64,000 nt of DNA from the NCBI GenBank assembly GCA_015485495.1, contig WFTL01000169.1, forward strand, positions 1 to 64,000, written 5' to 3'. The position numbers and the translations under genes were made by a program. Below are positions 30,372 to 40,360 of the stretch, one piece after another; within the stretch, counting starts at the first letter, position 1; the number at the start of each line of letters is the position of its first letter. Under the pieces are notes generated by a model. The model saw only the letters and a program-made list of their open reading frames with translations, was not told where the DNA came from and made no database searches. Source of the DNA: Planctomycetaceae bacterium (GTDB taxonomy: Bacteria > Planctomycetota > Planctomycetia > Planctomycetales > Planctomycetaceae).

Positions 30372-31604
30372 ATGCCCCGTTCTTCAAAAGCAAAGATTTT
30401 TCCGGATCGTCGTGTGTTCCCATGGCAGTCCGCACACATGCGCGACGAGGGCGTTTCGGGCGGGGGCATCCCGGTCCTCCTGTTGCTGTGCGTTGTCACG
30501 ACATTCGCCGCTCCGGTCATGGTCCGGGCGGCCGACGGTGCTTCCGGTCCTCAGCAGACCCTGCGGCTGCCGCCCGCGGAAGGGAATCCGCGCAACAGCG
30601 AAGGAGACTTCATCACGCTGAAGGACGGACGGGTGATGTTTGCGTATTCCCGGTTTTCCGGAGGTGCCGGCGATCACGATCGGGCAGTAATCGCCGCCCG
30701 GTTTTCTGCCGACGGAGGCTGCACCTGGACAGAAGACGATGTGGAGATTGCGGTCAACCCGTCGGGCTGGAACGCGATGTCCGTTTCTCTGCTGCGTCTT
30801 CAGGACGGTCGGGTCGCTTTGTTTTATCTGCGCAAGAACTCTCTGGCGGACTGTCGTCCGATGATGCAGACGACATCGGATGAAGGACGCACCTGGACCG
30901 AACCGGTCGTCTGTATTCCGGATCCGGCAGCCTATTATGTGATGAACAACGACCGCGTCGTTCAGCTCGACAGCGGCCGCATTGTTCTGCCGGTTGCGCT
31001 GCATGAAAACATCGGGAACGGAAAGCTCGACATGCAGGGACGCGTCATGTGCTGGCTGTCCGATGACGGGGGCCGTTCATGGAAACGCAGCAGATCGATG
31101 CTCACCGCCTTCAGTGAAAACGGAAAACGGCTGATCGCTCAGGAACCCGGGGTGGTGCAGCTGAAGGACGGCCGCGTGATGATGTTCGTTCGTTCCAATG
31201 CCGGCTGCCAGCTCCTTTCCTTTTCGGAAGACGACGGTGACACCTGGTCGACCCTGATTCCGTCTGAGATCATCTCCCCCGTGTCTCCGGCCTCCATCGA
31301 ACGGATTCCGGCAACCGGCGACCTTCTGCTGGTGTGGAACGATCACGATGGAATCCGCGCTGAACTGCGGGGAAAACGAACACCGTTTCGGGCGGCCGTG
31401 TCTTCCGATGACGGCCGCACCTGGAATCATCTGAAGACGATCGCCGACAATCCGCACGGCTGGTACTGTTATACGGCCATCCATTTCGTGGAAGATCACG
31501 TGCTTCTGGGGCACTGCGCCGGAGATCGCCGGGAAAACAACGGTCTGGCGGAAACCTGGGTCACACGCTTTCCTGTCGACTGGCTGTATCAGCAGGAACA
31601 GTGA
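30372..31604 (+). CDS. Secreted sialidase-like (BNR repeat) exo-alpha-sialidase family protein
   Basis: Hydrophobic N-terminal segment; repeated Asp-box-like motifs SADGGCTWTED, SDEGRTWTEP, SDDGGRSWKR, SEDDGDTWST, SSDDGRTWNH. Confidence 0.85.
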   Translation: MPRSSKAKIFPDRRVFPWQSAHMRDEGVSGGGIPVLLLLCVVTTFAAPVMVRAADGASGPQQTLRLPPAEGNPRNSEGDFITLKDGRVMFAYSRFSGGAGDHDRAVIAARFSADGGCTWTEDDVEIAVNPSGWNAMSVSLLRLQDGRVALFYLRKNSLADCRPMMQTTSDEGRTWTEPVVCIPDPAAYYVMNNDRVVQLDSGRIVLPVALHENIGNGKLDMQGRVMCWLSDDGGRSWKRSRSMLTAFSENGKRLIAQEPGVVQLKDGRVMMFVRSNAGCQLLSFSEDDGDTWSTLIPSEIISPVSPASIERIPATGDLLLVWNDHDGIRAELRGKRTPFRAAVSSDDGRTWNHLKTIADNPHGWYCYTAIHFVEDHVLLGHCAGDRRENNGLAETWVTRFPVDWLYQQEQ

Positions 31605-31650
31605 CGGGCCCGGTCCGGATTCCGCAGGACGTTCCCGGAGCCCACGCCGG

Positions 31651-34600
31651 TCATGACCCGGACGGTTCCGCAGCGGCTGTGGATGCTTCTCCGGTCAGCC
31701 ATCCGACCAGATCGGCCAGTTCCTGGGGCTTCAGGAGCTGGTGAAAACTGCCGGGCATCAGTGACAGACGCTGTCCGATGATCTCTTCCACGCTGTCAGC
31801 CGGGACGGTCCGGGCTTTGCCGTTGACGTCGACGATCTGAAGTTCGTCTCCTGGCAGTTCCCGAACAAGGCCGGACAGAGTGCGTCCATCCTCGAAGACG
31901 ACGACCGATGTGCGAAAACTGACGTCCACATTGGCATTGGGGAAGAGAATGTCTTCCAGAGTCCGCTCCGGGCCGCGGGATGCCAGACCGTCGAGCTGAG
32001 GTCCCGCCTGTCCGCCCTGCCCGCCGTGGCGATGGCACGTGCGGCAGTGTCTGTCGAAGATGATCCGCCCGGCATCGGTCCGGACGGATCCGGCGCGGAT
32101 CAGTCCGAGTACCTGTGTGGCCAGATTCGGGGAAACCTGAGGCGCTTCCGGAAGAGACTGCAGAATTTCAGAAACGCGCTGCCGGAAGTTCGGACCATGA
32201 GCTGTGATCTGCTGCTGCAGCCGTTCGTCTCGAAGCAGTGCACCGGAAGGCACGCCTTCATCCATGAGTGTCAGCAGCAGGTCAGCGCCATCCGGACGCT
32301 GTGTCAGATCGGTCGCCAGATGCTGCCGCAGACGGGCACTGAGTGTACTGAAGACGTTTCGCAGCAGCCTGTGCACTGCCTCCGCATCGAAAGCCCGCTC
32401 CCGGCAGGCGGCGACGATGTGTGTTTCTGCGGAACGATCGAGTGCCGCATGACGCAGAAGATCGGCCACCGGGCCGGCCACAGACGGTCCGGCACGCATC
32501 AGCAGAAGAGAAGCGGCTGCCGCCCGGGCCTGTCCATCCAGTTCCCGGGTGGCGACGATCCGCTGCAGGGCGGGCGTATACTCCTGCAGTTTCAACGATT
32601 TGGACGACGACAGATCACTGAGAATCGTGCAGGCGGCCCTGATGCGCCGGGCGGTACGTCCCAGATCACAGGCATCGTGTCGAACAACGGCCGGCCGGAT
32701 GTGACTGAATCCAATCCAGGCATATTCGTCGTTTCGAATGCCATCTTCCACTTCGAGACAGACAGTGCGCCCCTTTTCTTTCACAAGGTCCCAGCGGACA
32801 GGGACTCCGGTCGTACTGCCAGGGGCGAAGGCTGTTCGAAGAACAGCTCCCGTTTCTGAATCCCGCAGGACGATGCGGGTTCGCCGGTCGGGGGTCCGTT
32901 CAGGGTGGCCGGCGAATCCGTTCAGGAAGAATTCGAGAGCGGCAGGTGCCGGAAACGACGAAGACCGCAGGACGCCGGTCCGTTCTTCTCCTCCCGCAAG
33001 GCTCGTCAGAAAGGTCAGAGGATCATCGTGCCCCTGGGCAGGAAAATCCTGAAAGCCCCAGGGTCCGGGCGGTTCATCATTCCATGCATACAGCCCCCAG
33101 TGACCATCGGTCGGTCTGGTTTCCGCCAGAATGTCTGCAGCCAGGCGGTGTCCCCAGAGCAGAAAGGCGTCGGGAGGCGGTGTCTGACGGCGTTTCAGGC
33201 CGGCATGCAGGTTTTCCCACATGGCGACCGCATCATCGATCCGTCCACTGGCGCGGCTCAGCTCGATGGCGGCGGGGATGAGCTGTTCCAGCTGATCGGC
33301 CGGAGCGACCACAGCCGCGTGCCGAATGGTGTCTCGGGCCACCGCCCTGGACAGGGCCTGAGACCGTACTGCTGCCAGAGCCAGCGGCACCACCGATGCG
33401 GTGCGCAGACCGGGAAGCACATCGGCAACGGGGATCCAGTTCACCGACGCGGCTCTCTGGAGCACCTGCGTGGCAACGGGATCCGACCGAAGCTGACCGC
33501 GCAGTGCCAGCCTCAAAGCGTGTTTCAGATGGACATCTTTTTCGGGGACGTCGGCCAGCGTCTCTGTCACAGCATTGAAGAGGTCGATGTGGGGATGCCG
33601 CAGGGCGGCATCCGCGGCCGCCCGCCGCACACGGGCATCCGCATCTTTCAGGCCGGCGCGAATCACGTCCAGAACGGTCGAGTCGGTCTGGGTTTCGGCT
33701 GCGATGCGCATGCTGTGAATGCGTGTTCGCAGGCGGCCTGATCGGCTCGCCTCAGTCAGCTGATCCGGCGACAGGGCATTCAGCCGCGACAGGGCCCAGA
33801 GAATTTCCGGTTCGGCACGCTCGGACGCACCGGGCAGCGCAGCGGCAAGCGGGCCTGCGGCATCCGGGCCAATGCGGTCGGTGATCTGAGTCAAAGCATG
33901 CATGCGCACCGGCTGTGCGGGAGAATCCAGAGCGGCCAGAAGTTCGACGATGCCGGCGCTTTTCAGCCGGGGGACCGGCGGATGGGGTTCCTGAGGAGAT
34001 TCATACGTGATCCGCCAGATGCGGCCGCGATGCCGATCGCGGCCGGGATGATCCAGAGGAACTTCGTAATGACCAATGATGCGGTTGTAAAAGTCGGCCA
34101 CGTACAGGGCTCCGTCCGCACCGCACTGAATGTCGACCGGACGGAACCAGGGGTCTTCCGAGACGAGCAGATCGGGCTGTTTTTCCAGGCGGATGCTGGA
34201 TCCGATGCGGCGAATCGTGTTTCGATGAACCCGGCAGGTCATCACATTGCCGAGAAACAGATCCTCCCGGTATTCCGGAGGGAAGGCGGTTCCCTGGTAC
34301 TGGCAGACTCCGTCGATGGCCGTGGATCCGTGCAGGTGACTCATCACAGGAGGAACGAAGCCCATGCCGTCGTGCGGTCGCCCGAAGCTTTCATACCAGC
34401 CGTCCCGCAGCAGAAGTGTGACCGGCCAGGTATGACAGTCCGATGTGAAGATGTCTCCGAACGGATCGATGGTCATGCCGAACGGATTGACCTGACCATG
34501 AGTGAAATGCTCGATCCGCGATCCGTCCAGGCGAATGCGGTAGGTGTTGCCGCTGTGCATGGTCACCGTGTGACCGTCTTTTCCTGACACGGTGGACTGA

Positions 34601-35163
34601 TTGCTGAATCCATGACAGCAGTACAGCCATCCATCGAACCCCCGGCGAAAGGAATTGTTCATGCCATGGGTGTCGCGTGTCGTGTCGAATGGTCCGTACA
34701 GATGCTCCCGACGATCGGCCCGTCCGTCACCATCCGTGTCGCGAAGAAACAGGATGTCCGGGATGCTGAACACGATGACTCCGTCCTGATAAGGATACAG
34801 TCCGATCGGGATGTTCAGGCCGTCCGCAAAGACCGACACACGGTCGGCTGCTCCGTCTCCGTCGGTGTCTTCAAGGATGCGGACCGAATCGTGTCCGTTT
34901 CCGTTCGGATCCGGCAGAGGGTAGTCCACGGTGCAGGTCAGCCAGAGACGGCCGTCGGCGTCGAAGGCCATGTTCAGGGGCTTCTGGATGTCCGGTTCCG
35001 AAGCAAACAGGCGGGCCTGAAATCCCGGCGGCAGGCGAAATCCGGCCTGTTCCTGGTCAGGCGACAAAGGTTCAGTCGGGCGAATGTGTGAGCGGAACGG
35101 ATCTTCGGCATGAAGCAGCGCGGCTCCGGTGGCTGCCAGGAAGAAAAAGAAGATGGGTTTCAT
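31651..35163 (-). CDS. PVC-type heme-binding CxxCH protein (membrane-bound dehydrogenase beta-propeller, HEAT-like region, C-terminal cytochrome c)
   Basis: RLPPGFQARLFASEPDIQKPLNMAFDADGRLWLTCTVDYPLPDPNGNGHDSVRILEDTDGDGAADRVSVFADGLNIPIGL; C-terminal IFDRHCRTCHRHGGQGGQAGPQLDGLASRGPERTLEDILFPNANVD. Confidence 0.92.
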   Translation of the reverse strand: MKPIFFFFLAATGAALLHAEDPFRSHIRPTEPLSPDQEQAGFRLPPGFQARLFASEPDIQKPLNMAFDADGRLWLTCTVDYPLPDPNGNGHDSVRILEDTDGDGAADRVSVFADGLNIPIGLYPYQDGVIVFSIPDILFLRDTDGDGRADRREHLYGPFDTTRDTHGMNNSFRRGFDGWLYCCHGFSNQSTVSGKDGHTVTMHSGNTYRIRLDGSRIEHFTHGQVNPFGMTIDPFGDIFTSDCHTWPVTLLLRDGWYESFGRPHDGMGFVPPVMSHLHGSTAIDGVCQYQGTAFPPEYREDLFLGNVMTCRVHRNTIRRIGSSIRLEKQPDLLVSEDPWFRPVDIQCGADGALYVADFYNRIIGHYEVPLDHPGRDRHRGRIWRITYESPQEPHPPVPRLKSAGIVELLAALDSPAQPVRMHALTQITDRIGPDAAGPLAAALPGASERAEPEILWALSRLNALSPDQLTEASRSGRLRTRIHSMRIAAETQTDSTVLDVIRAGLKDADARVRRAAADAALRHPHIDLFNAVTETLADVPEKDVHLKHALRLALRGQLRSDPVATQVLQRAASVNWIPVADVLPGLRTASVVPLALAAVRSQALSRAVARDTIRHAAVVAPADQLEQLIPAAIELSRASGRIDDAVAMWENLHAGLKRRQTPPPDAFLLWGHRLAADILAETRPTDGHWGLYAWNDEPPGPWGFQDFPAQGHDDPLTFLTSLAGGEERTGVLRSSSFPAPAALEFFLNGFAGHPERTPDRRTRIVLRDSETGAVLRTAFAPGSTTGVPVRWDLVKEKGRTVCLEVEDGIRNDEYAWIGFSHIRPAVVRHDACDLGRTARRIRAACTILSDLSSSKSLKLQEYTPALQRIVATRELDGQARAAAASLLLMRAGPSVAGPVADLLRHAALDRSAETHIVAACRERAFDAEAVHRLLRNVFSTLSARLRQHLATDLTQRPDGADLLLTLMDEGVPSGALLRDERLQQQITAHGPNFRQRVSEILQSLPEAPQVSPNLATQVLGLIRAGSVRTDAGRIIFDRHCRTCHRHGGQGGQAGPQLDGLASRGPERTLEDILFPNANVDVSFRTSVVVFEDGRTLSGLVRELPGDELQIVDVNGKARTVPADSVEEIIGQRLSLMPGSFHQLLKPQELADLVGWLTGEASTAAAEPSGS

Positions 35164-35295
35164 GATGCAGGCGGCTGCTGGAAAGACTGTTGGGGAGGAA
35201 GGAACCAAAACGACGAAAACGCAGGCGATGCTGAGGATGCCCGGCCGGATTCTGTACTGCATTGTGCGGTGCGTGTGACATGATAGTCTTCCGAC

Positions 35296-35904
35296 ATGTC
35301 GGTGACAGGGAGTGGCGTTCCTGTCCTGGTTCTTATGGCGTTTTTTTTCAGTCTGTCCCGTGAATGCGGACTTCCGAAAGTGGAGACTGTGCGTTTCCGG
35401 CGTCATCCTGTTCTGCTTCCCGATGATGTTCTTCTGAACGAATGCACAGTGCGCCGTGGTCGTCATGGAGGTCCTGGCGGGCAGCATCGCAACAAGGTGG
35501 AAACGGCCGTTGAACTGATCCACCGTCCAACGGGGATTTCCGCCGCCGCCTGTGAGCGGCGCAGTCAGAAGGACAATCTGCATCAGGCGATCCGGCGTCT
35601 GCGCATTTGTCTGGCCATTGGCATTCGGACGGTCGAATCGTCCGACGTCCGGCCGTCGGATCTGTGGACATCGCGCTGCCGCGGTCAGCGAATCATCTGC
35701 AGTGAACGTCATCAGGATTTTCCGGTGCTGCTGGCGGAAAGTCTGGATGCCATCCACGCCAAGGATTACGACGTGAAAAAAGCTGCCGGAGCTCTGGGCT
35801 GTTCCACGACACAGCTTGTTCGATTCGTGGGGCGTGTTCCGGAAGCGCTGGCGGCTGTCAATGATCAGCGGCAGCAGCGAGGTCTGCGAACGCTGAAGGC
35901 ATGA
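35296..35904 (+). CDS. Peptide chain release factor-like protein (GGQ domain only)
   Basis: TVRRGRHGGPGGQHRNKVETAVELIHRPTGISAAACERRSQKDNLHQAIRRLRICLAI: RF-1 domain GGQ; no codon-recognition domain. True start uncertain. Confidence 0.8.
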   Translation: MSVTGSGVPVLVLMAFFFSLSRECGLPKVETVRFRRHPVLLPDDVLLNECTVRRGRHGGPGGQHRNKVETAVELIHRPTGISAAACERRSQKDNLHQAIRRLRICLAIGIRTVESSDVRPSDLWTSRCRGQRIICSERHQDFPVLLAESLDAIHAKDYDVKKAAGALGCSTTQLVRFVGRVPEALAAVNDQRQQRGLRTLKA

Positions 35905-36016
35905 CAGACCGCTCCCTCAGCTTCTGTCGACCAGCAGTTCAGCGGGCCGGCTCTTCCCAGACGGGATGGCGGACCGGACCGCCCCCGACAGTTCCGACCG
36001 GACAGCAAATCAGGTG

Positions 36017-38464
36017 TCAGGTGTCCCGGCGATACTGCGGTGAATCCTGTGCCGACGAACGACGGGTCCGCGGACCACTGATTGAAATGTGACCGATGAG
36101 CCGATCGAGCCGAAGGCGCAGTTCGGCTACCTGGGCATCGTCCAGAACCTGATGGCCGTAGCGGACCGAATTGAAGGCCTGAGCGATGCTTCCGGCGATG
36201 CCGGCCGTTTCCGGATCGGCATCCAGACGAAAAAACAGGGCGGCGGCACGTGCATTTTCCAGGGCGGTCCGTGTCGGAAGAAACCGAAAACCGTTTCGCG
36301 CGCAGGTGCGCTGAAAGGTGTCATAAAACTGCACGACAGCCGTCACGTTTCTCTGTCGGGCACTGGTCAGTATCAGCATTCGTGTCCGCAGACGGAGAAT
36401 CATTTGCCACAGACGGCGGCGCATCAGCACCAGGGCGGCCAGAACAGCCGCGAGCCCCGTCGCCGTCCTCCACGACCGCCGGACTCCGCTGTCTTCGTTT
36501 TTCAGGTAGTCCTGCACGGTGGCCGTGAGTCCCTGACGCTGAACGTTGTTCGACAGGTTCCGAAAAAAGTCGATCACCGGCTGAATGATCTGCCTCTGTC
36601 GGTCCGCACTGACGTTGTTCATTCCCGATTTCCATATGTCCTCCACGGTGTTCTCCAGCCCGGCCAGCATTGAACTGCGCCGGATGGAGGCCACCACGTC
36701 ATCGCGGCGGCCCGGTGTCGGGTCGAGGCGGATCCAGCGGTGACGATCCCGGTATTCCACCCAGGCGTGAGCGTGTTTCTGCTGCACTTCTATCGTCTCG
36801 CCGGATGCCGCGACCTGGGCCCCTCGAAATCCATTGACGATGCGTGCCGGAATGTCGAGCGACTGCAGCATCAGCGCGCATGCAGATGCAAAATACTGAC
36901 AGTGGCCGGTTCGATGATTCAGCAGAAATTCTTCCACCGGATCGTGATCGGTACGGCCCGGAGGCGGATGCAGCGAATACGTGTAGCGTCCGGAATCGCG
37001 CAGCAGCGCGACGATCCGTCCGGCGCATCGTCCCGGAGGAAGGCGAACACCGTTGTGGACACACAACTGTCTGGCAAACGCTGTCAGGTGAGGGAGGCGA
37101 TGGTGGAGGTTCGGACTGATCCCGTACTGACGGGCGTGTCTTTCTGCGCGGTGCCGGCGAATGGCGGAAGCGGATCCGGGAAACAGCCATCGCCGAAGCT
37201 GTTCCGGAAGAAGAAGCCGCGGCTGTTGATGATTTCTGAGCGGAGGACAGAATATCTCGAAGGTGATCGGGGCATGATTGAAGTGATCAGAAGGCGACGT
37301 GCCCCAGTCTTTGCCGGGGGCCAGGTCAAAGATCAGAGACCCCGTCTGACTGCGTCGCAGAAGACGTCCTTCAACACTGCGTAACTGCGCGCCTGTGACA
37401 GGCATGGGGGCAAACGCAAAGCGGCCAACAGGAGGGTACTGAACGACTTCCACGCGGTAACAGTCCGCAATCGATCCTCCTTCGGCGAAATGGCGTTCAT
37501 TGGATTCCAGTGCACGGTATCCGTCGTCGCGTCCTCGTGACCATCGGCCATCGATGTACCAGCCCATCGCGGTGCCTCGCAGCAGCAGTTCATCCATTCC
37601 CATATCTGCCAGGAATCGATCAAGGGGGACTCTGCGACCGTTTCTCTGACGGAAGATCGACAAAGTCACAACGCGTTCATCGCTGAGCAGCAGCGGGCCA
37701 AATTCACCCAGTTCAATTTCGTCCCGAAATCCTGTCCGGCTGACCAGCCCCGGACTCAACAGAACACCTGTCTGCAGGTCGATCGGCGATCCGATGAACA
37801 CCCGTGGAAACACGGCGAAGACCACTCCGGATGTCACCAGGGAAGCCACGCATGTCCCCAGGATCATGAGGCGGAACCTCGGTCCGACCCAGGACGTTCC
37901 GGAATCCGACTGGATACCCGCACGCGTGGCCACTTCCGGCCCCTTTCTTCTCTGCCGCAGAGTTCTCCAGGTATCGTCCGCCTGCACCCGCTGCTGCAGA
38001 CGCTGCAGAGTGAACAAAGACAGTGTCCAGACCGCCAGACAGGAAAAGACAATAAGAGTCAGGCCGACGAACGGAGAGTTCGTCAGCACGCTGGCCAGGG
38101 CCATCTGCAGAACGGAAAGAGCAATCAGCCACCACAGCCGGCGAGTGCTGCGTGTCATGAACAGCACAATCCACATGATGTACGTGATCAGATGAACGAC
38201 GCTCAGAATTCGCGATTCCGTGCCTCCGAAAACGACTTCGATCACGGCAGCGCAGATCGCTGCCACACCCAGAACATTGGCCACCGGCGTCGACAACACG
38301 AAACGTTTCCGTTGTCCGGTCAGCAAAGCGATCCCGGCAGGCAATGGCGTCAGCCCGGTCGGAAAAACGCTTCCTTCAGCCAGTGCCAGTGCCAGGGAGC
38401 TGACAAACACCATCAGCGCGAGGCTTTTGTAAAAGGCCCTGCGAATTCGGTCATCGACTGTCAT
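36017..38464 (-). CDS. TgpA-like transglutaminase membrane protein (DUF3488 + transglutaminase-like + DUF4129)
   Basis: Multiple N-terminal TMs; HDPVEEFLLNHRTGHCQYFASACALMLQSLDIPARIVNGFRG...HAHAWVEYRDRHRWIRLDPTPG (Cys-His-Asp transglutaminase core). Confidence 0.88.
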   Translation of the reverse strand: MTVDDRIRRAFYKSLALMVFVSSLALALAEGSVFPTGLTPLPAGIALLTGQRKRFVLSTPVANVLGVAAICAAVIEVVFGGTESRILSVVHLITYIMWIVLFMTRSTRRLWWLIALSVLQMALASVLTNSPFVGLTLIVFSCLAVWTLSLFTLQRLQQRVQADDTWRTLRQRRKGPEVATRAGIQSDSGTSWVGPRFRLMILGTCVASLVTSGVVFAVFPRVFIGSPIDLQTGVLLSPGLVSRTGFRDEIELGEFGPLLLSDERVVTLSIFRQRNGRRVPLDRFLADMGMDELLLRGTAMGWYIDGRWSRGRDDGYRALESNERHFAEGGSIADCYRVEVVQYPPVGRFAFAPMPVTGAQLRSVEGRLLRRSQTGSLIFDLAPGKDWGTSPSDHFNHAPITFEIFCPPLRNHQQPRLLLPEQLRRWLFPGSASAIRRHRAERHARQYGISPNLHHRLPHLTAFARQLCVHNGVRLPPGRCAGRIVALLRDSGRYTYSLHPPPGRTDHDPVEEFLLNHRTGHCQYFASACALMLQSLDIPARIVNGFRGAQVAASGETIEVQQKHAHAWVEYRDRHRWIRLDPTPGRRDDVVASIRRSSMLAGLENTVEDIWKSGMNNVSADRQRQIIQPVIDFFRNLSNNVQRQGLTATVQDYLKNEDSGVRRSWRTATGLAAVLAALVLMRRRLWQMILRLRTRMLILTSARQRNVTAVVQFYDTFQRTCARNGFRFLPTRTALENARAAALFFRLDADPETAGIAGSIAQAFNSVRYGHQVLDDAQVAELRLRLDRLIGHISISGPRTRRSSAQDSPQYRRDT

Positions 38465-39966
38465 ACGCCGGACTCCGCACGCACGGTGTCGGCACCTGCC
38501 GGTCCCCGCGGCAGGTCAGCAGAACGGATAAACGGCATCAGCGCATCTCGTGTTGCAGGGAGCACGGCAATCCGCCTGCTGAAGTCCGAAGAATCCGGCC
38601 GACGGCCGCTGCAGAATTCCGGAATCTGCAGCCGACAGAACTCCGGACGAGTCGAAACAATGATTCCATGCGCCTGTGTCATGGCACCGCCGTCCGCTGT
38701 GCGGTCCAGCGCTTCTTCCAGAGAAGCGGACGGCGACGGACCACACACTGCCAGAACATCGAGTGCCTCCGCGGCGAATCGAGATGCCCTGGTGTCGGAA
38801 ACGAATCCGGGAACCGCACCGGTCACAGCCAGAGTCGACCGGCCGGCCGCTCCACTGTGAACGCGGCGGACACACAGGGATGCCACGAACGACACCGCCA
38901 GTTCCAGATCTTCCAGACCGACATTCGGAAGCGATTTCAGATCCAGAATCACGAACAGATCAGATTCCCGATTCTGCTGGAACTCCTGAACCATCAGTCG
39001 GCCCCGGCGGGCCGTCGACCGCCAGTGGATCGATCGCGGACTGTCGCCACTGCGGAAGTCGCGGATGCGATGGAAATCATCATCGAACAGGCCGCGGCTC
39101 AGAGACTTCCGTACCGGCGATTCCACCTGGTCGTACAGATCACGCACGTACGTTTCTTTCAGCGTTACCAGGCGCGGCCGCACCAGGACCGCGGCGAAGT
39201 CCGGCAGAATCTGAGCCCGTTCTCCGATTCCCAGAGGAAAACGGGAACTGACCCGCAGCGGACCGAGACGATACCGGCCGCGCTGGTGAAAAACGGCTTC
39301 ATAGACGCCGGTTCGGGATGAACGCGGAGGCAGGCGAGCGAATGTGACGATGCCGGCGCCTGCCGCCGTCTGAGATCGGTTGTCGGCTTCCGTGATGTCG
39401 TCGCGTACATCCAGCATCCAGGAAGACAGCAGCGACTTCGAATTCCGAACGATCAGATGAACCGGCATCGTCTGCCCGGCTGTCACCCGGCCGGCAGTCC
39501 TCCGTTCCACCGACACACCGCGCAGAGCCAGAGAAACCAGCGCTCCGTTGATGATCCAGGGACCGGCCATCAGCCCGAAGACCAGCAGCAGCATATCGGA
39601 ATGGCCCGCCAGTCCACCGACAGCCAGCAGCAGCATGATGGCCAGATAGACCAGTCCTTCCCGAGGAATGACCACGCGGGACCGCATCCCCAGACGGGCC
39701 ATGGTTCGGGAAATCCGCTGGCCGAACAGAATGGTGACCAGCGCCGACACGGCAGCCACACCGCCAACGACGAAAAGCAGAACCTGAGTGATCCCGCGAA
39801 ACTCGGCATACCACCGCGGCAGAATGACGGCTCCCGGAAGACACCCGGCTGCGACCAGAAGCTGAATGATCAGACTGGCGCTGACGGGAACGCGGTGCTG
39901 AGTGGTGTCAGACGGCAATGGGCAGCATCGTTCCTTCAGAGGACGAACAGTCGGCTTTCGATACAT
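38461..39966 (-). CDS. DUF58 domain-containing protein
   Basis: REGLVYLAIMLLLAVGGLAG...DDDFHRIRDFRSGDSPRSIHWRSTARRGRLMVQEFQQNRESDLFVILDL (DUF58 core); 4-bp overlap with the TgpA-like gene. Confidence 0.88.
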   Translation of the reverse strand: MYRKPTVRPLKERCCPLPSDTTQHRVPVSASLIIQLLVAAGCLPGAVILPRWYAEFRGITQVLLFVVGGVAAVSALVTILFGQRISRTMARLGMRSRVVIPREGLVYLAIMLLLAVGGLAGHSDMLLLVFGLMAGPWIINGALVSLALRGVSVERRTAGRVTAGQTMPVHLIVRNSKSLLSSWMLDVRDDITEADNRSQTAAGAGIVTFARLPPRSSRTGVYEAVFHQRGRYRLGPLRVSSRFPLGIGERAQILPDFAAVLVRPRLVTLKETYVRDLYDQVESPVRKSLSRGLFDDDFHRIRDFRSGDSPRSIHWRSTARRGRLMVQEFQQNRESDLFVILDLKSLPNVGLEDLELAVSFVASLCVRRVHSGAAGRSTLAVTGAVPGFVSDTRASRFAAEALDVLAVCGPSPSASLEEALDRTADGGAMTQAHGIIVSTRPEFCRLQIPEFCSGRRPDSSDFSRRIAVLPATRDALMPFIRSADLPRGPAGADTVRAESGV

Positions 39967-40360
39967 GGCCAGTGCCCGCATCGATGCCTCGGTTCTGCAG
40001 CTTGCACATCCATTTTGGTAAACGGCAGGGGCATCGTCCAGACAGCACCATTCGAATGATCCGCCTCTGCCGGAGATGACAGATTCGTGCAGAAAAACTC
40101 GCAGATGCTGCGTGCGGCGTGCTGGTTCAGACGCCATGATGCACCCGTCCGGCTGGTCCCCATGGTTTCTTTCCGGCCATCGAATCAGGAAGGCTCCACC
40201 TTCGCTCGGACCGAACCACGGAATCTCCGTCCCGAGAACATGTCTGGGACGCAGCCGACTGAATACAGGATGGCCGTTTTTTTACGAGCCTGCCGGGTTC
40301 CTGTGAGGCGAACACATGTATCGAAAACCATGTCCATCGGAACGATCCGGCTGCCACAGC

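Noticed and set aside
38461-39966. Possible MoxR/DUF58/transglutaminase regulatory operon
   Set aside because: DUF58 and TgpA-like genes are present, but no MoxR AAA ATPase is adjacent; the pair is otherwise ordinary.
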